A stretch of 64,000 bases of DNA from Siniperca chuatsi (taxonomy: Eukaryota; Chordata; Actinopteri; Centrarchiformes; Sinipercidae). The notes below the pieces were generated by a model. The model did not search any database. It had not been told where the DNA came from and worked only from the letters and a program-made list of their open reading frames with translations. Where the stretch lies: NCBI RefSeq assembly GCF_020085105.1, contig NC_058045.1, positions 15,349,833-15,413,832 of the forward strand. Reading direction: 5' to 3'. This document shows, in pieces, positions 13,701 to 27,300 of the stretch. The position numbers and the translations under genes were made by a program. Each line of letters opens with the position of its first letter. Position 1 is the stretch's first letter.

Positions 13701-14149
13701 TGTATAGCTCTGTGGTTTGCACAGAGTAAATTCAATTTCTGTCCACCACGACTGCTTACAAAGAAAAAATGTCAGCAATCAGAAGTTGTGTGACCTGCTG
13801 AGCTACTCCATCAGTTCAGTGCTCTCCTGACAACTTTCTGTGAGACAGGGTCCTGTCACATTCAGCTGTTATGGTGTGTCCGACAGGGAGCTTTTTCACA
13901 GCACATGGAAGATGTTTTTTGACAAAATAATCTCGACTCATAGTCCACTTTCTAGCTTTTTCCTGAGCTTTCAGCTGTATCAAACAGCCTTCATCAACAG
14001 AGTTTACTCAGTTGAGATGTTTTTTGGTCAAAATACCATTTCCAAGGTCACAGATAAACTCTCACACTCAATGGGAGACGTTGTGTAATGCTAACAAAAA
14101 AGTTGCATATTATTTAAAGCAACCAGGTGTTTAATGTGTTCAAATTTTA

Positions 14150-14665
14150 AATACTAAGTAGCCTTCTGTACTTACGCAAGTACTGTACTTAAGTACAATT
14201 TGGAGGTACTTTGCTTGAGTATTACCATTTTATGTTACTTTATAATTCTACTCCACTACATTTCAGAGGGAAATATTTTACTTTTCACTCCAGTACATTT
14301 TTATCTGACAGCTATGGTTACTAGTTACTTTGCAGATTAATATTTTACATACAAAACATATCACGATCTTATAATATATGATGCATTGTTATATAGTGAA
14401 TTACCCAATAGTCTAAAAGTAATCCAAATTAGCTTTACCTCCACCAACTATAACATTAGAATCAGTAATAATAATCAAATATTATACAATGTAACACCAA
14501 CAGAGGTAATTCTGCTGCATAATCTTTACTTTTACTTTGATACTAAGTATAATTTGCTGTAATTTTACCCAAGTAAGATACTGAATGCGTCATTTTGTAT
14601 TTTTAAATTGTGGTATTGCTGCTTTTACTTAAGTACAGGATGTGAATACGTTTTCCACCACTGGC
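14150..14665. repeat. Non-autonomous 'cagtggtgg...acttaagtac' repeat, reverse orientation
   Basis: The segment opens with 'gtacttacgcaagtactgta' and 'cttaagtacaatttggaggt', contains many acttaagt/tactttta motifs, and ends 'acgttttccaccactgg'. In reverse this is the ubiquitous teleost element that starts cagtggtgg and is rich in acttaagtaaaagta. It has no coding capacity. The superfamily is not established from the sequence, and boundaries are approximate. Confidence 0.6.
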
Positions 14666-15332
14666 CAATACACTGTAGATACCTACAGTATATGGCTTGG
14701 AATACGGACAGGATATGTATGTTTCAGTTTTTCATAAAGCCCAACGACAGAAACCTTCTATGAGAAGATACCTGTTATCGACTGTGGAACAGAATATAAC
14801 CTAGGACTTATCTAAACATTCAAGATTCAGGGAACCTTAGGAGGAGTGTCTTTCCAAGTAACTAAAACTGATTCAACTTAAGTGTCACAATCGGTCCCTC
14901 TACCCAAGGTGTATAACGTATAAAGTAGATACAAGTTACACACTATATGACATTACTTCCCGCTATGATGATTGGAGCTCCACTGTATTCTCGACCCGGC
15001 CACCGCGCATGCCCATAGGCAGCAGAAAGGGGAGGGGCTAGAAGGTGGGCCGACCAACTGTAGGCAAGTGTGTGTGTGTGTGTGTTAATGTGTGTTCGTC
15101 TCAACGTATCACGAAATGTGTCTCCTCTCAGCAAAGACACACTAACGTGAGACGTAGTTAACGTTTTTTTGGTATTGAAAGTTTTGCTTTTGTCGCCTCA
15201 AGATTGCTTCGATGTTATAATCTGTATATTAAAACATTACGCTTGTAAAACGCAATATTTATCGGCCAAAACCTGCCGACTTCGTTTCTTCTAAAGAGTG
15301 TCCGCTTCCCCTCCCCTCGATGAAGCGCTGCG

Positions 15333-18300
15333 ATGCCCTCTGATTTTATATCCCTCCTTAGCTCGGATCTCGACCTCAATTCCCCCAAATCTCTATACTC
15401 AAAAGGTAAGATTTTACTAAATAAAGGTTACTATGACGACACTAACCCGTTTTGTCCTGGTTTAATCGGAAGCAATATGAATGTCTCAATAGCTCACGTT
15501 AAGCTGCTAGCTAGCAGTAGTTAGCTTCTTTTCTGCTGTTAGCCAACCTAGCTAGCTTAGTTAGTTAGCTGCATTTGGCTTGTCCATCTGCGAGTAACGT
15601 TACCTGGCTGGTTGGCTTCCAGGTCACATAGGTTGCTCGTTTAATTATAACAGTGATACCTGAGATCATATCGATGTGATTAGATTTGCCATTATTTAGT
15701 GGGCTGATGGCTAGCACTATGTTAGGTACATACTATTTGCTAGCCACAGCTACGTGAGGTCGCTTTCCAGCCACCACATTGTTCAGTGTTTTTTTTTTTT
15801 TTTTTTTTGCAGAGGTGTGTGTGTGTGCATGCATGTTTATATCGCGAGGGAAGGACAACATGTAGTTGTTGTTTAGTTTTGTTGAGTGACCGTCCCTCTG
15901 TTGTTTTGCTTTATGGGTGGAATTGAGCCAGTGTTGTCCTCCTCACATTCTCTGACTGGTGTCACAGAAGAAATGCAGTTACTGACACTTCAAAGCGCAG
16001 GGCATGGCATTCACCCTGTCAGGATAAAGGGTGCTGCCACTGCTGCCAACATGTATTCTCTCTGTAATAGGCTTTGGACACGTGTCAGCCAACTGTTATG
16101 TTATTATTAGGAGGGTGTTGCTGCATCATATTTGCCTAGGTCCAGACCTTTGAATCCGCCCACTCCACCGAGTTGTCAGATTCTGGTGGAAATGGTGTGT
16201 AACGAGTTGACAATTCTGTCTGATATCAGGCAAACATCATCTCGGAAACTAGACCGTTAACTCTTGCTACGTTAACCCCGTGCTCCGCTGAGTTGGTGCA
16301 TTTGTACAGCCTATCAGCAGAACTTTGTCTGTAGGTTAATTTCCTTCCTGTTAACAAGTGTGTCTTCGTGTGTAAAGACACTGTCTGAATCTGCTACTCA
16401 ACACTGGCAGCTATCATGCTATTGCTTATTCATGAGCAAGACTTGTATGTTGTGTGTTGTTGTGTATTATTCTTAAAGTGGTAACATGAGACACATGGCT
16501 TTATGCATTTTGCAAGGACTCTGGTGGACCGCGGGGCTTCCTCTATTATTTTACTGGTCTTAGATGTAGTCCCCATTTTTGTGGCTAGTGGTTAACAAAT
16601 AGCATTCATACCCAATACAATCTTCACCTGCCTGCTGTTGGACCTGCTGGTTCCACATCTGTGTGGCTACTATGTATAGGGTGCTCATTAGCTAGCAGAA
16701 AGCATTGCTCTGTGACTGTGAAATGCTCAGTTGAGCCTGCAATATGGTCACGCTGTATCACATGACTGTGTATTTATATCTCAGTAATTGGGTGTGTGCT
16801 CATCAACGATCTAGTGGGAGACCTCATGTACATCCGACTGTAAGTGAGAGAAGGGTCAGCTGGCCAAGTTGAATTTTGGCCTGCCAGAATACATTGCGCC
16901 TTTTAGTTGGTGTGGTTTTTCTGCCTCAAAATGAGACAAATGTAAAACCTCAGCTGTGACCTACTGAACCCTGATCTCTTTAAAGTGGAAAATAAATATT
17001 AATATATATATAATAAATATTTGTGGGCTAGGTCTTTTAGCAGGTGCATGGGACCCAATTTGCATACCCTGACTCTAGGAAGCACCTCTAGGATTTGTAT
17101 ATAGTGTTCCAACTCTGACTGACTAACTGAAACAGATGACAGTAATTTTAACTATGTTTCAGTGTAGGTAACAAAGGGGCTTAAACAATATATATATATT
17201 TTTTTTTTTTTAAAAAGAAGAATTTTCAGACCACTTAATCATTAATATCAATATGCTGACTCAGAATGAGGCTAGTTTTACATGTGAGCGAAAGCAAGCA
17301 TATCTTCCAACATTGCGAAATATTCGGTATGAGGGGCAAAAAATGTGTGCTACTTTAAGGGTTATCTATTTGACACCATCAGTATTTGTTTTTCTCCAAC
17401 TTCAAGTGGAAACATACTGTGATTATGCATGTTAGTTTTATTGCAAAAATATTTTATCTTTGCATGACACAACTTGTATATTTATCCTTATCCTGCTCCC
17501 CTTTTCAAGTGTTTTCATTTAGATGGATAGAAAATCCATCTCTAGAAATCTAAGAGATGGATGTTTCAAAAACTGGAAAAACTGGATAAATAAAACCAAA
17601 ACCATCTGTATGGCTCGATACCTCTTGCGGTAAGTGAGAAAATGTTGGTGAGCCAATCCTTTAAGAGACATTAAGGCTCATTTTCTCAGCTCCAGAACAG
17701 CAATTTGTTATCTGTCATTGATTTTTGTACATGATGAGAACAACCAAGTGAAGACCAGAATTCATGGTGGTAAATATGTGTATGTAAATCTGAGTTTATT
17801 TTTGTTCATTTTTATTGTTATTTCATTTTGAGTATTCATATTGGTGCATGCATCCATTAGGCTCTGTTTACTGTCAGCCACCTGAGACATATGAGAAGAA
17901 ATGAAAGTGCCCCCTGGAAATAATCCTTTAAAAGCGTGCTGCCTCATAACTTTTATTGACAAATCCATGTCCATTTGTTTATTCACTGCACCTTTTGTAA
18001 GCTAGTACAGTGGTTAATTTCAGGCTAGGTTGACTACTACAAAGCTTATGTATGGCATGCATTACTGTATCTTTTGGGGGAAATGTAAACTATATTTAAA
18101 TGGTAGTAATGGGTTATATTTTAAGTTAAAACCACTGATCTGGTTTATTCATCTGATCTACATAAGCAGGCCCATGGAGAATCAAATCAGTTTCAAGGTA
18201 AACAGAGATGGTGTAAATAGCCAAAAATGGCATTCTTTGTGGTTTGAGTGCAGTGAGTAGCTCTTTTGTCTGTACTCTGGCTTGAGCATATAGTTATGTG

Positions 18301-21300
18301 TTCAAGAGTGTAATTAAAGCAGCCATTATTGGGCACTGAGATACATTCTTGTCCTGCATATTCTTTCATTTACAACAAAAACATAGCCCTCATGAATTGT
18401 CTATTCATCTGTCATCCCCTTTCTTAGTTCCAAGCCAGCTGCAAAGAATAAAAATGGACTGGTGGCCTAGCCATTTGGCAAAACCTTTAAAGCATGTGTA
18501 ATGTGAGCAGTGCATAACTATGAGATGAGGTAATTTAAGTGTAGGTTAAAGTCAGTCTGCCCCCTGGCTGGGTAGTGTGTTGTTGCAGCCTATTTTTTTG
18601 GGCAAATTCTGACAACCTTGTAGAGCTGTGCACATAAACTTGTACAGATGTCATCTGACTTCTATAAAAGCAAATAGAGACTAACACCAAAATTCATTCC
18701 TTGAACATTCCCAGTGTCCAGTATTCATTTGGGAACAGTGGGAAGTTAAATTTCTATTTTTTTTCAGTGGAGGTTTATCTGAGTCAAGACTGGCCTTGTA
18801 TTTTCTTTTGTAAAGTAATTATCTAAAGCTTTCCTCTGTCAGTCAAACAGTTTGATTAAGATGGTTCACAGGAGCCATTTCTCTGATAACCAGAAATTAT
18901 ATGATGAGTTCGATCTGTCGGGTATTGCAAGGATGTGTGGTAGCCTAGAGGAAGCACCTTATTCTGTCCACAAAATAAGAGATGGAAAATGAAGGGACTT
19001 TGATAGTGTTAAATGTTTTCATGTTGATGAATAGAGCTTTGTATCAAAGCTCAACACCTTCTGAGTCCCAGACGTAATGTGGCTGTAGAATGGAATAGCA
19101 AAAACCATCAAGTACCAAGCAGTTAGTCTGATTCTTCTTGTGTACTGTTGTAACTATTGTCAATTCTATGTACAGCTGTTTGACAACAGTTAACACATGC
19201 TTTGGAGACTTTGAGTTCTTTGTAGGGGAATATGTTTATACTCAGGAAAGTATGTTATCAAAAGTGTTGTGTTTATATTGACACCAAAACTCAAGTATTG
19301 GACTGGTATCAGTATCAGACAATGGAGACAATGTTACCAAGCTATGTTGATTATTTTTCTTTAATTTCCCACCACCACAAGCCACACCGCAGTTTGTATA
19401 TACAAATGCTGTTTTGCATAATGTTCACTCACCTGGCCGTCTGGCGCCTGAGTAAATTCAAAATACTGAATGAAATCCAGACTATGTTTTTACATACCCA
19501 AATAACGTGAATGATTTAGCAACAGTGTATGTTAATCATTTTGTGCATGCACTGATTATCAGCCTTAAGATGATTTAGACTAAATATTATATGTAACTAT
19601 ACTAAACTTAGTGTGGCAGGCAAACACAGACATCTGTCATTGACATTTATGGTTGATAAGCTTCATGGGAGTTTTTTTATTTATTTATTTAATTAATTTT
19701 CCCATATTAACACTATAAAATACCCATGATCTTGTTACATTCATTTGGGTACTTTTCCCATCAATGGGATTGCTAAGAATGTTTTAAACAAACTAAAACT
19801 ATGAAGTAAACAACATTTGGAGTAAATCCTGTACACTTAAACAGCACTGTAGTAAATGTTTAGGTATGTATTTTAGCTCTGAATATTATTTTCCTGATTT
19901 TCAGTCTGAAGAACCTCCTACACCACTGACTTGAAAATATTATCTATGAAGTTTATTTCTGACTTTGCTACATTATATTTATAAATAATATGTGTCCTGA
20001 TACAAAACCCATGGAAAAACAATGGCTGAAATAAACTAATTTACAGTTTACATGTCTGAACGAAAACTTATAACAACTGTTAATATGTAAAAACAATCAT
20101 CTTTTTACATTCTTGGCTGACCATAGATCACTTTACCAGAGGATATTTATTATTTCTGTTTGACTTGTTCTTGTGGATTTCATATTTTTATACCGGTGTT
20201 GACTCATTTTGATCTGGTCAATGCACGTCATCCAACCTGGCTTTGTGACCCTCCTCCCAACTAGAGGGTGACACAGGAGTGGATTTTCACTCCTGTTCCA
20301 TCCCACGGCCACAAAAATACTCCTGTCCCATCACATCCCATTTTGATTATTAAAAAAAAAAAAAATAAAAAAAAAAAAATAGTGTTTATTCATATTAGAA
20401 CTGCATTTAAAAACTGACCAATGATTCCCATCCTGTGAATGCTCTTCTTGCATATGAATGGGTTCCAGGCAGGTTGAACACACATCCAGTAGACTCACAT
20501 CATACATACATCTCCTGTGTAAAAGGGCTAATAGTCAAGACTGAGGTCATGTCGGGTTGCCAGTCCATCTGTAATACATTCATGCACAAAGACTCTCTCT
20601 TCGCACCATGAACAAAGCACAACGGACACAGATGGAGGGTTATCATGAGGATCATGCACACTCCTATATTTGCTTCAAGACCACATTAAAGTTTATTATT
20701 TGGCTTTTGTCCAGGATCCATAGGTTTATGGAGACCTTTGGCATTCTATTTTAAAAGTTGTGTAAATACACTGTTATGGTTTGTCTGGTTTAAAGGGACG
20801 GTTCACTCAAAATGAAGTGGTTTAGACAAAAGTCTACAGATGTTACTATGAGCTGTGTCACTGAGGGCCACTTTTTACTTTTCTACCTGCACAGGACACT
20901 GTTCACAACAAGATCTGTGAATTAGCCCAACTCTTTCTATGTTGGAACTCATCAGCAATGTATGGAAAGAAACATTGCTGATGAGTTTTCAAATGGATTG
21001 TTTTGGCACTTGGAGCACCAAAAAACCTAATGTCATTCTGCTATAATAATGTTTGCTGCAGGCTATATCTCCAAGCCCTTTGGATGGATAAACAAGTTTT
21101 TTTGAGGGAACTATCCCTTAAAGACAGATTAGCTCCGGATAAGCAATAGAGTTGGCCTCCATCTGAGTGCTTTACGTTTTGCCTGTCTGTGTGAACCAGA
21201 GCACTGTGTAGTTCTTTGTGTGAGCTGTGGTGACTTTGTGTTGTCACTCGCTCGACAGCATCGCTGACGTCACAGAAGTGCGAGATCATGTGTCTTGTCA

Positions 21301-24300
21301 GTTTCAACATTCTGCTGATGCTAAGTCATATCTGAGTGTCAGTCGACTACTACACATGCTGGGTGCCGCCAATCCACAGCTGAAATATCCATGTCAGGGT
21401 GTTAATGGGTCCCTGTTTCTTAGCAACCAAACTACCTAATCGTGTTTATCTGCCATCAAATGTGGTTGATTATAGTCTACTAGGAATCTTCTTACCATCA
21501 AATATCAAGGAATGTCTCCATGGGTCTTATTACACTAAACCCCATGGGATGTTAATTTAGATGATCACAAGATAGCATGTGTCGTGTTAGTTTTGACTGC
21601 AGAAGTTTTTGTGGGAAGAAAGTTGATCATGAGACCCAGTTTTGCTTTCAGTCCCATCCCAGGATTGCTTTCATTAATTTTTTGAAAAGGGAACAAAGAA
21701 ACAACAACCAACTTGAGTGAGATACAGTAGTAGTTTTGTTATTACCACCAGGATTAGATTAGAACAAGTGAAATTAACTATTGGCACCATTACATTTTAA
21801 TACACCGATTGTATTTCAAAAGAGAAGTTGGGTCTTTTTGAATTTAGCTCAGCACAGTCTGAACATTTTTGGAGCCTGCATATGGCTGTCATTAGTGGTA
21901 CTGCATCTTAAGGCAATTCTGCATTGGCCAAGATAATGGCTGTCTGGTATGGAACCCTTGAGGTCCTATGTTCGACATGGGAAGTTAGTTCATAATAATG
22001 TATGCTTGGTGTTCAAGGGGTTTAACTTGTAAGAACAACATCTCAAGTTAACTGACAGTAGAAGCAGATACTGTTCTGTCTTTTTAAAAATTATGAGTAA
22101 TTTTACCATAAAGGTTATTCATTTCAGTGGGCTCCATTTCTGAACAGGCTTTCAGAAAATGTCCACTTGTGCCAAGTGGACAACCTTTTCTAGTTACTTG
22201 GTCCTGTCTTAAACAATAATCTGATTCATTTTTTTCAGAACCTAATTTCTTTTCTCCTGCTCATCCTTTATGACAGAGTCGGTATATGACCTCCTCCCTA
22301 AAGAGCTCCAGCTCCAGCCACCGTCCACCCAGACAGACCCACCCACCATGAGTCAAAAGAGTGGGGGAGAGGCGGGACCTCCCCCCTCTGCAGCCTTGGC
22401 CTCAGGTGAGCTACCTGCTTAGTTTATGAAAACCATGATCTGAGATCAGTTTCCCCTTGCCAATCTATTCCCCAAGACAGTAGGGGTGAAGAAATGAATA
22501 TGGCCTTGTATAAGTATCTGGGGGCAACTTCACCCTTTCACCAGTTTCTGAGACAGTTAAGAATTCTGACTTTTTGAGATTATATGGGGTAGCATAGTAT
22601 TTATATTTCAGCAAAAGGTCTTACTACTGGCATGACAAGCCACAGTCCTAATAGATTTCATTTGCGTATATCAGGGGTTTCGCTGGTGCCACAAAAGCTA
22701 CGGTGGTAACAATTGACGGGTGGGGACAGTGTTAAAGCTTTTTTACAGTTGGACTCAGGCTGTATTTAAATATATTTTAAGATTGCCATTTTTTCCATTA
22801 TTGTGTTGTATTAAAGAAACCGCCAGTTAGTGAATATCTGGTGTGTCATTGTTTCGGTTAGTCCTGCCTGTTAGCTTGTTTGACATTGTCTGTGTTAGGT
22901 GACCCTGTTAGATACTTTAGATGTTTGTGTGACAAACATCCTCTCTTGTAATCCTAGCAACAGCATGGGAAGAGGCATTGCTTACCTTGACGCTGTGTGT
23001 TGGGGCTTTGATATTCACCCAAACTGCAACTGCAGCTTTTCACCTAACCAGTTCACTTTATAAAACTGATTGACTGAAAAGAGAGATGTTTAAAAGTCGC
23101 TGAATATTGTTTTAGACCAATTTCTAAACTTAGTTAATATTTAACTAACCTATAAGGCAGTGCCTTTTTCAATGGCTAGTATGTAATGAAACTCATACAC
23201 ACTCCTCTTTTCCTGGAAAGCTTTACTCTGAATAACAGCTCAAATAAATGTTGAGTTTGCATTAACAGCATGCTAACAAAGCTTGTTCTTTGTCATTTCA
23301 CTCATTTTTTCAGTAGCACTTTTCCCTGTGATGCTTGTGCTTAATGCTTTTTTATTTTCACTCTGCTTTTTAGGCAGTTAAGAATATATTTAGGTGCATC
23401 ATAACCAGTACTGCTGATCCAGATACTGTCCTTACTGGCTTAAGCAGTCATCTCAGACATCCCTCATGTTATGACATTACTGTATATTGTGTTCCAGAGT
23501 CTGTGTATTAGCACATTTGAATTAGCGCATCTCTCTCAATGTGTCAGTACAGTTAGGTTTTGTTTTTAAATACCTTAACAAGTGCCTAAAGCAGAAACAG
23601 CCTATGCACATTTGTCATTCACACATACTTTTTTTACACACAACAGTAGGTCATCTGAAAATTTATTTAGGTTTCAAAGCAGCTGACATTTTCAGTGATT
23701 ATGAAGGTTCTGTCTCTATGAAACAGTGAAGTTGCCCCTAGCAATCGATGGACTGTCTTTAAATATCATTTATCAAACCAAAGGAATATGGTCTGATCTT
23801 GGATCATGGTTCAGGGCAGCCAACTTCAGCTATAACTGTGAAGGATTTTAGTCATGAATTTCATCTAGAGAGCAAACTAACTGGTCTAACTAACTGAAAG
23901 AGTTTCCCCCTCTGGGATCAATAAAGTATTTCTGATTCTGATTCTGAACAGTCATGTTGGAGAGAGCGCTTTTGTTAACGCTACCTTTTAACTATCCTGT
24001 CTGACTTAGCTGGCCCTAAGCAATGCTGATCAAAAGCATGACTACTGTAATGTCCTTCTGGTCATCATTAACCAAATACACGTGCTTCAAACTGTCAATA
24101 AATGATCAACTTAGAAAGTTACTCCTTCCTTCAGTGTATTAACTCATCCAATTTACTGATTGACAGAAGTTGAATCTTGAATGATCAGCTCTCTTGTTGC
24201 TCATTGGCTGTCTCGTTTTTATTGCAGGAAGTTCCCTCTGAGGCAGGGAGTGTCTGCATATAAAATGGTCTGCAGTTCACTGCTCCATAGGTCAGAGGCT

Positions 24301-27300
24301 TGTTTATTCTGTCTCCATGGCTACGCTCAGTCCCAACCAAATCTTCCAATTGGCATGCGCAAACTACTGTTTACTACTGAATGCACATTGCACAAACTGT
24401 ACTGTAACCCTGGCAAATTTAATTTGGCGCCACATTACCAGCTTGCAAATTTGGCTGTACAAGAAAGTTTGACCAGATTTTGTCATGTTTCTTTCTGGCA
24501 ATGTGTATGTAACAAGTTGTAGCTTGCTTTTGTTTTTGTAAACAAAGCATGTCAGTTTTGTCACATTGATTTTAATTGAGAACGGTTTTGTAGGAATCAA
24601 AACATTGTGGGACCTATAGTACCCTTCTCAACTTTAACTTCAGAATATTTGACAAATGCTTGACAGCTCTCGCATGCACAGTGAGAGCATATAACCCACA
24701 ACAGTCTGTTGAAATTATAGTTGGGAAGAGGGGAAATCAATACAAATCATGCACAAATTCAGCTGCTTGAATGGGACTGCTAGCCTGCTTTGTGCTGAAC
24801 ATCTGTACTAACTTATTTATCTGTATATACTACTACAGATGCCACCTCTTCCACCTCCAGCCCCTCTGCCTCTTCCTCCCTGGCCATGGGAGTCCTATCC
24901 ACTGGCCCCTCTACCTCACCCTCAGACCATCTCAAGGTTCCCCAGCATCTCCACTCCAGCGGAGGGGATGGAGCTGGAGATTCAGAGATGCAAGGTATGG
25001 AGGGTGCTGTATCTACCCCCAGCAGAGGCAACAGCGGAGCAAACACTGCAACAGGAGACATAGTGGCAGGAGTGTTGTCAGGGCTAGGAGTCCAGCAGCC
25101 ACAGAGCACCCCATCCAAACGGAGGCCTGTGTTGAGTATATCCCCGCCACCTGAGGACCTATTTGACGACAGCCAGATGTCTTGCCAAGAGGAGCCTACC
25201 ATATCTGGTCCACCAGGTCCAGACTCAGAGCATAGCAGCAGCATGTGGGCTGATGACTCCGTCTCCAACTTCAGCTTGATCAGCTCTGTCTCCTACAATG
25301 ACAACACAGAGGTGCCACGCAAGTCTAGAAAACGCACCCCTCGCCAGCGGCCTGGCCCTAAGCCTGCTCCTCCAGAAGACAGCATGGATGTGTTTGATGC
25401 TGACAGCGCCAAGGCCCCTCACTTTGTCCTATCCCAGCTGGGCACAGACAAGACCAGTGCCATGGCCAGGTGGGGTGTCCCTTGTCCAAATGTGTATTCT
25501 GTCAGCATTTTAACTCAGAGTACCTCTGTCCCTCTGTAGGAATACAGTAAAGCTCATTTAATTTAGTTTCATCTAGGGTAATTGAATTTCTGAAAGTCAT
25601 ATAAATGTCATCATGTGATTTTTGTTGCCTTGCAGCTCTCTTGAGTCAGGGACTGCAGTGAAGGGTGGGTCACTGTCTGCTCAGTTCCCACTGAAGAGTG
25701 ATGGGAAGGAGCTAAAGATCCTGGTGCAGCCAGAGACCCAGCACAGAGCTCGCTATCTGACCGAGGGCAGCAGAGGTTCTGTCAAAGACCGCACACAGCA
25801 GGGATTCCCCACTGTCAAGGTTTGACGCAGAATACCACGGCTGCTTCCTGACGAAGACAAATATTAACACCAGTTGGAGCTGACTAAATAAGGCCATAAA
25901 TACACAGGACAGGAGTGTGGAGTGCTGCGCGCCACAAGAGAATGCTTATGCCAGTTCAGACACATCAAAAGCATTCACTCATTAACCAATACCCATGAGC
26001 ACATGTTTGTTTTGAGCTATTTCAAATGCTTTATTTTATAATGGGTAACCTAGTATATTCTGCATGGTACATAGTTTTTTGACAAATCAACAACAGACCC
26101 AATTTTCAGAGGGCAAACAGTTGAAAATCAGATCATCCTATAGAAACTCTACCTGTTACTGATAAATCGGCAGCAAAGAGAAGGAATCGTGCCTGCCCTT
26201 CATTCATTAATAAGGCACTTAACCCTTTTCTGCTCCACTGGGGCTGCTTAGTGGCCAACAGATAAAACTGTGGCTATGTTGAGCAGCTCCCAGTTGTTAT
26301 TGTGTGTAAAGTATGAAGCACTCAACAAAACAACCCTGAAATTCATCAATGCACATGTATGATAACAACAGTAAGGTTGCTAGAAAGTTTATTATTGAAC
26401 AAATTCATTTTTTTTTTCTCTTTTGTGATATAATTGAAAATTTCCCATCTGCAGTGTATTTCCCTTGTATATTTTTGTGATATCCATGCACAGAGAAAGA
26501 TGAGAAAATAGATCTGACTCTTTCTGGCAACCCTGGCAAGCATCCACACATTACATTGCACTTTTCAGTATGCATGGTTTTTGTGTGCACTCCCGTTGCT
26601 TAACATGGATGCTTTTGTATTTTGCAATTACTCCATGACCAGTGTGCTTTGGGCTTAGAACAGCTTTATTCTTTAATAGTGTTATGTTTTCTATTATTAG
26701 TGAAGGTCAAGGATATTTACACATTTTCCTTATTTTATTTTATTTTTTTCCCCAGCTGGAGGGTGTGACTGAACCAGTTGTGCTTCAGGTGTTTGTAGCG
26801 AATGATGCAGGCAGAGTGAAGCCTCACGGTTTCTACCAGGCATGCAGAGTGACAGGACGCAACACCACTGCCTGCAAGGAGGTGGACATAGAGGGCACCA
26901 CTGTTATTGAGATCCCTCTGGAGCCCAGCAGTGACATGACACTCGCGTAAGGGGTTATTTTTTGTGGATAATTCGGGATCAGTTCATATTTAAACAGTGT
27001 TGATGTTTAAGAAGTACATAGTGTGCTTGTCATGTACTCCCCATCCTGTGTTGTTTCTACAGGGTGGACTGTGTAGGAATTTTGAAGCTGCGTAATGCAG
27101 ATGTGGAGGCCCGTATTGGTGTGGCAGGGTCCAAGAAGAAGAGCACGCGTGCCAGGCTGGCCTTCAGAGTGAGCATCCCCCAACCTGATGGATCAGTCCT
27201 TACTCTACAGGTCCCCTCATCACCCATCCTCTGCAGTGAGTAGTTCAGGCATAACAGTCAACACCATGCTAAAGCTACAAAAGTAACTGCCACCACCAGG

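Larger units (their letters stand above)
11100..15332. other. wwox-nfat5 divergent intergenic region
   Basis: The 4.2 kb between the two divergent start codons should hold both promoters and 5' UTRs. An ETS-like 'cacttccg' occurs at about 11212, about 110 bp upstream of the wwox ATG. The middle is occupied by a decayed DIRS-like reverse transcriptase (12725-13700) and an acttaagtac-type repeat (14150-14665). A short (TG)n lies near 15068-15083. No further gene was recognised. Confidence 0.7.

Noticed and set aside
24813-25268. 151-aa open frame on the minus strand
   Set aside because: It is antisense to nfat5 exon 3, where the plus-strand frame matches NFAT5 closely. Open only because of the composition of the opposite strand.
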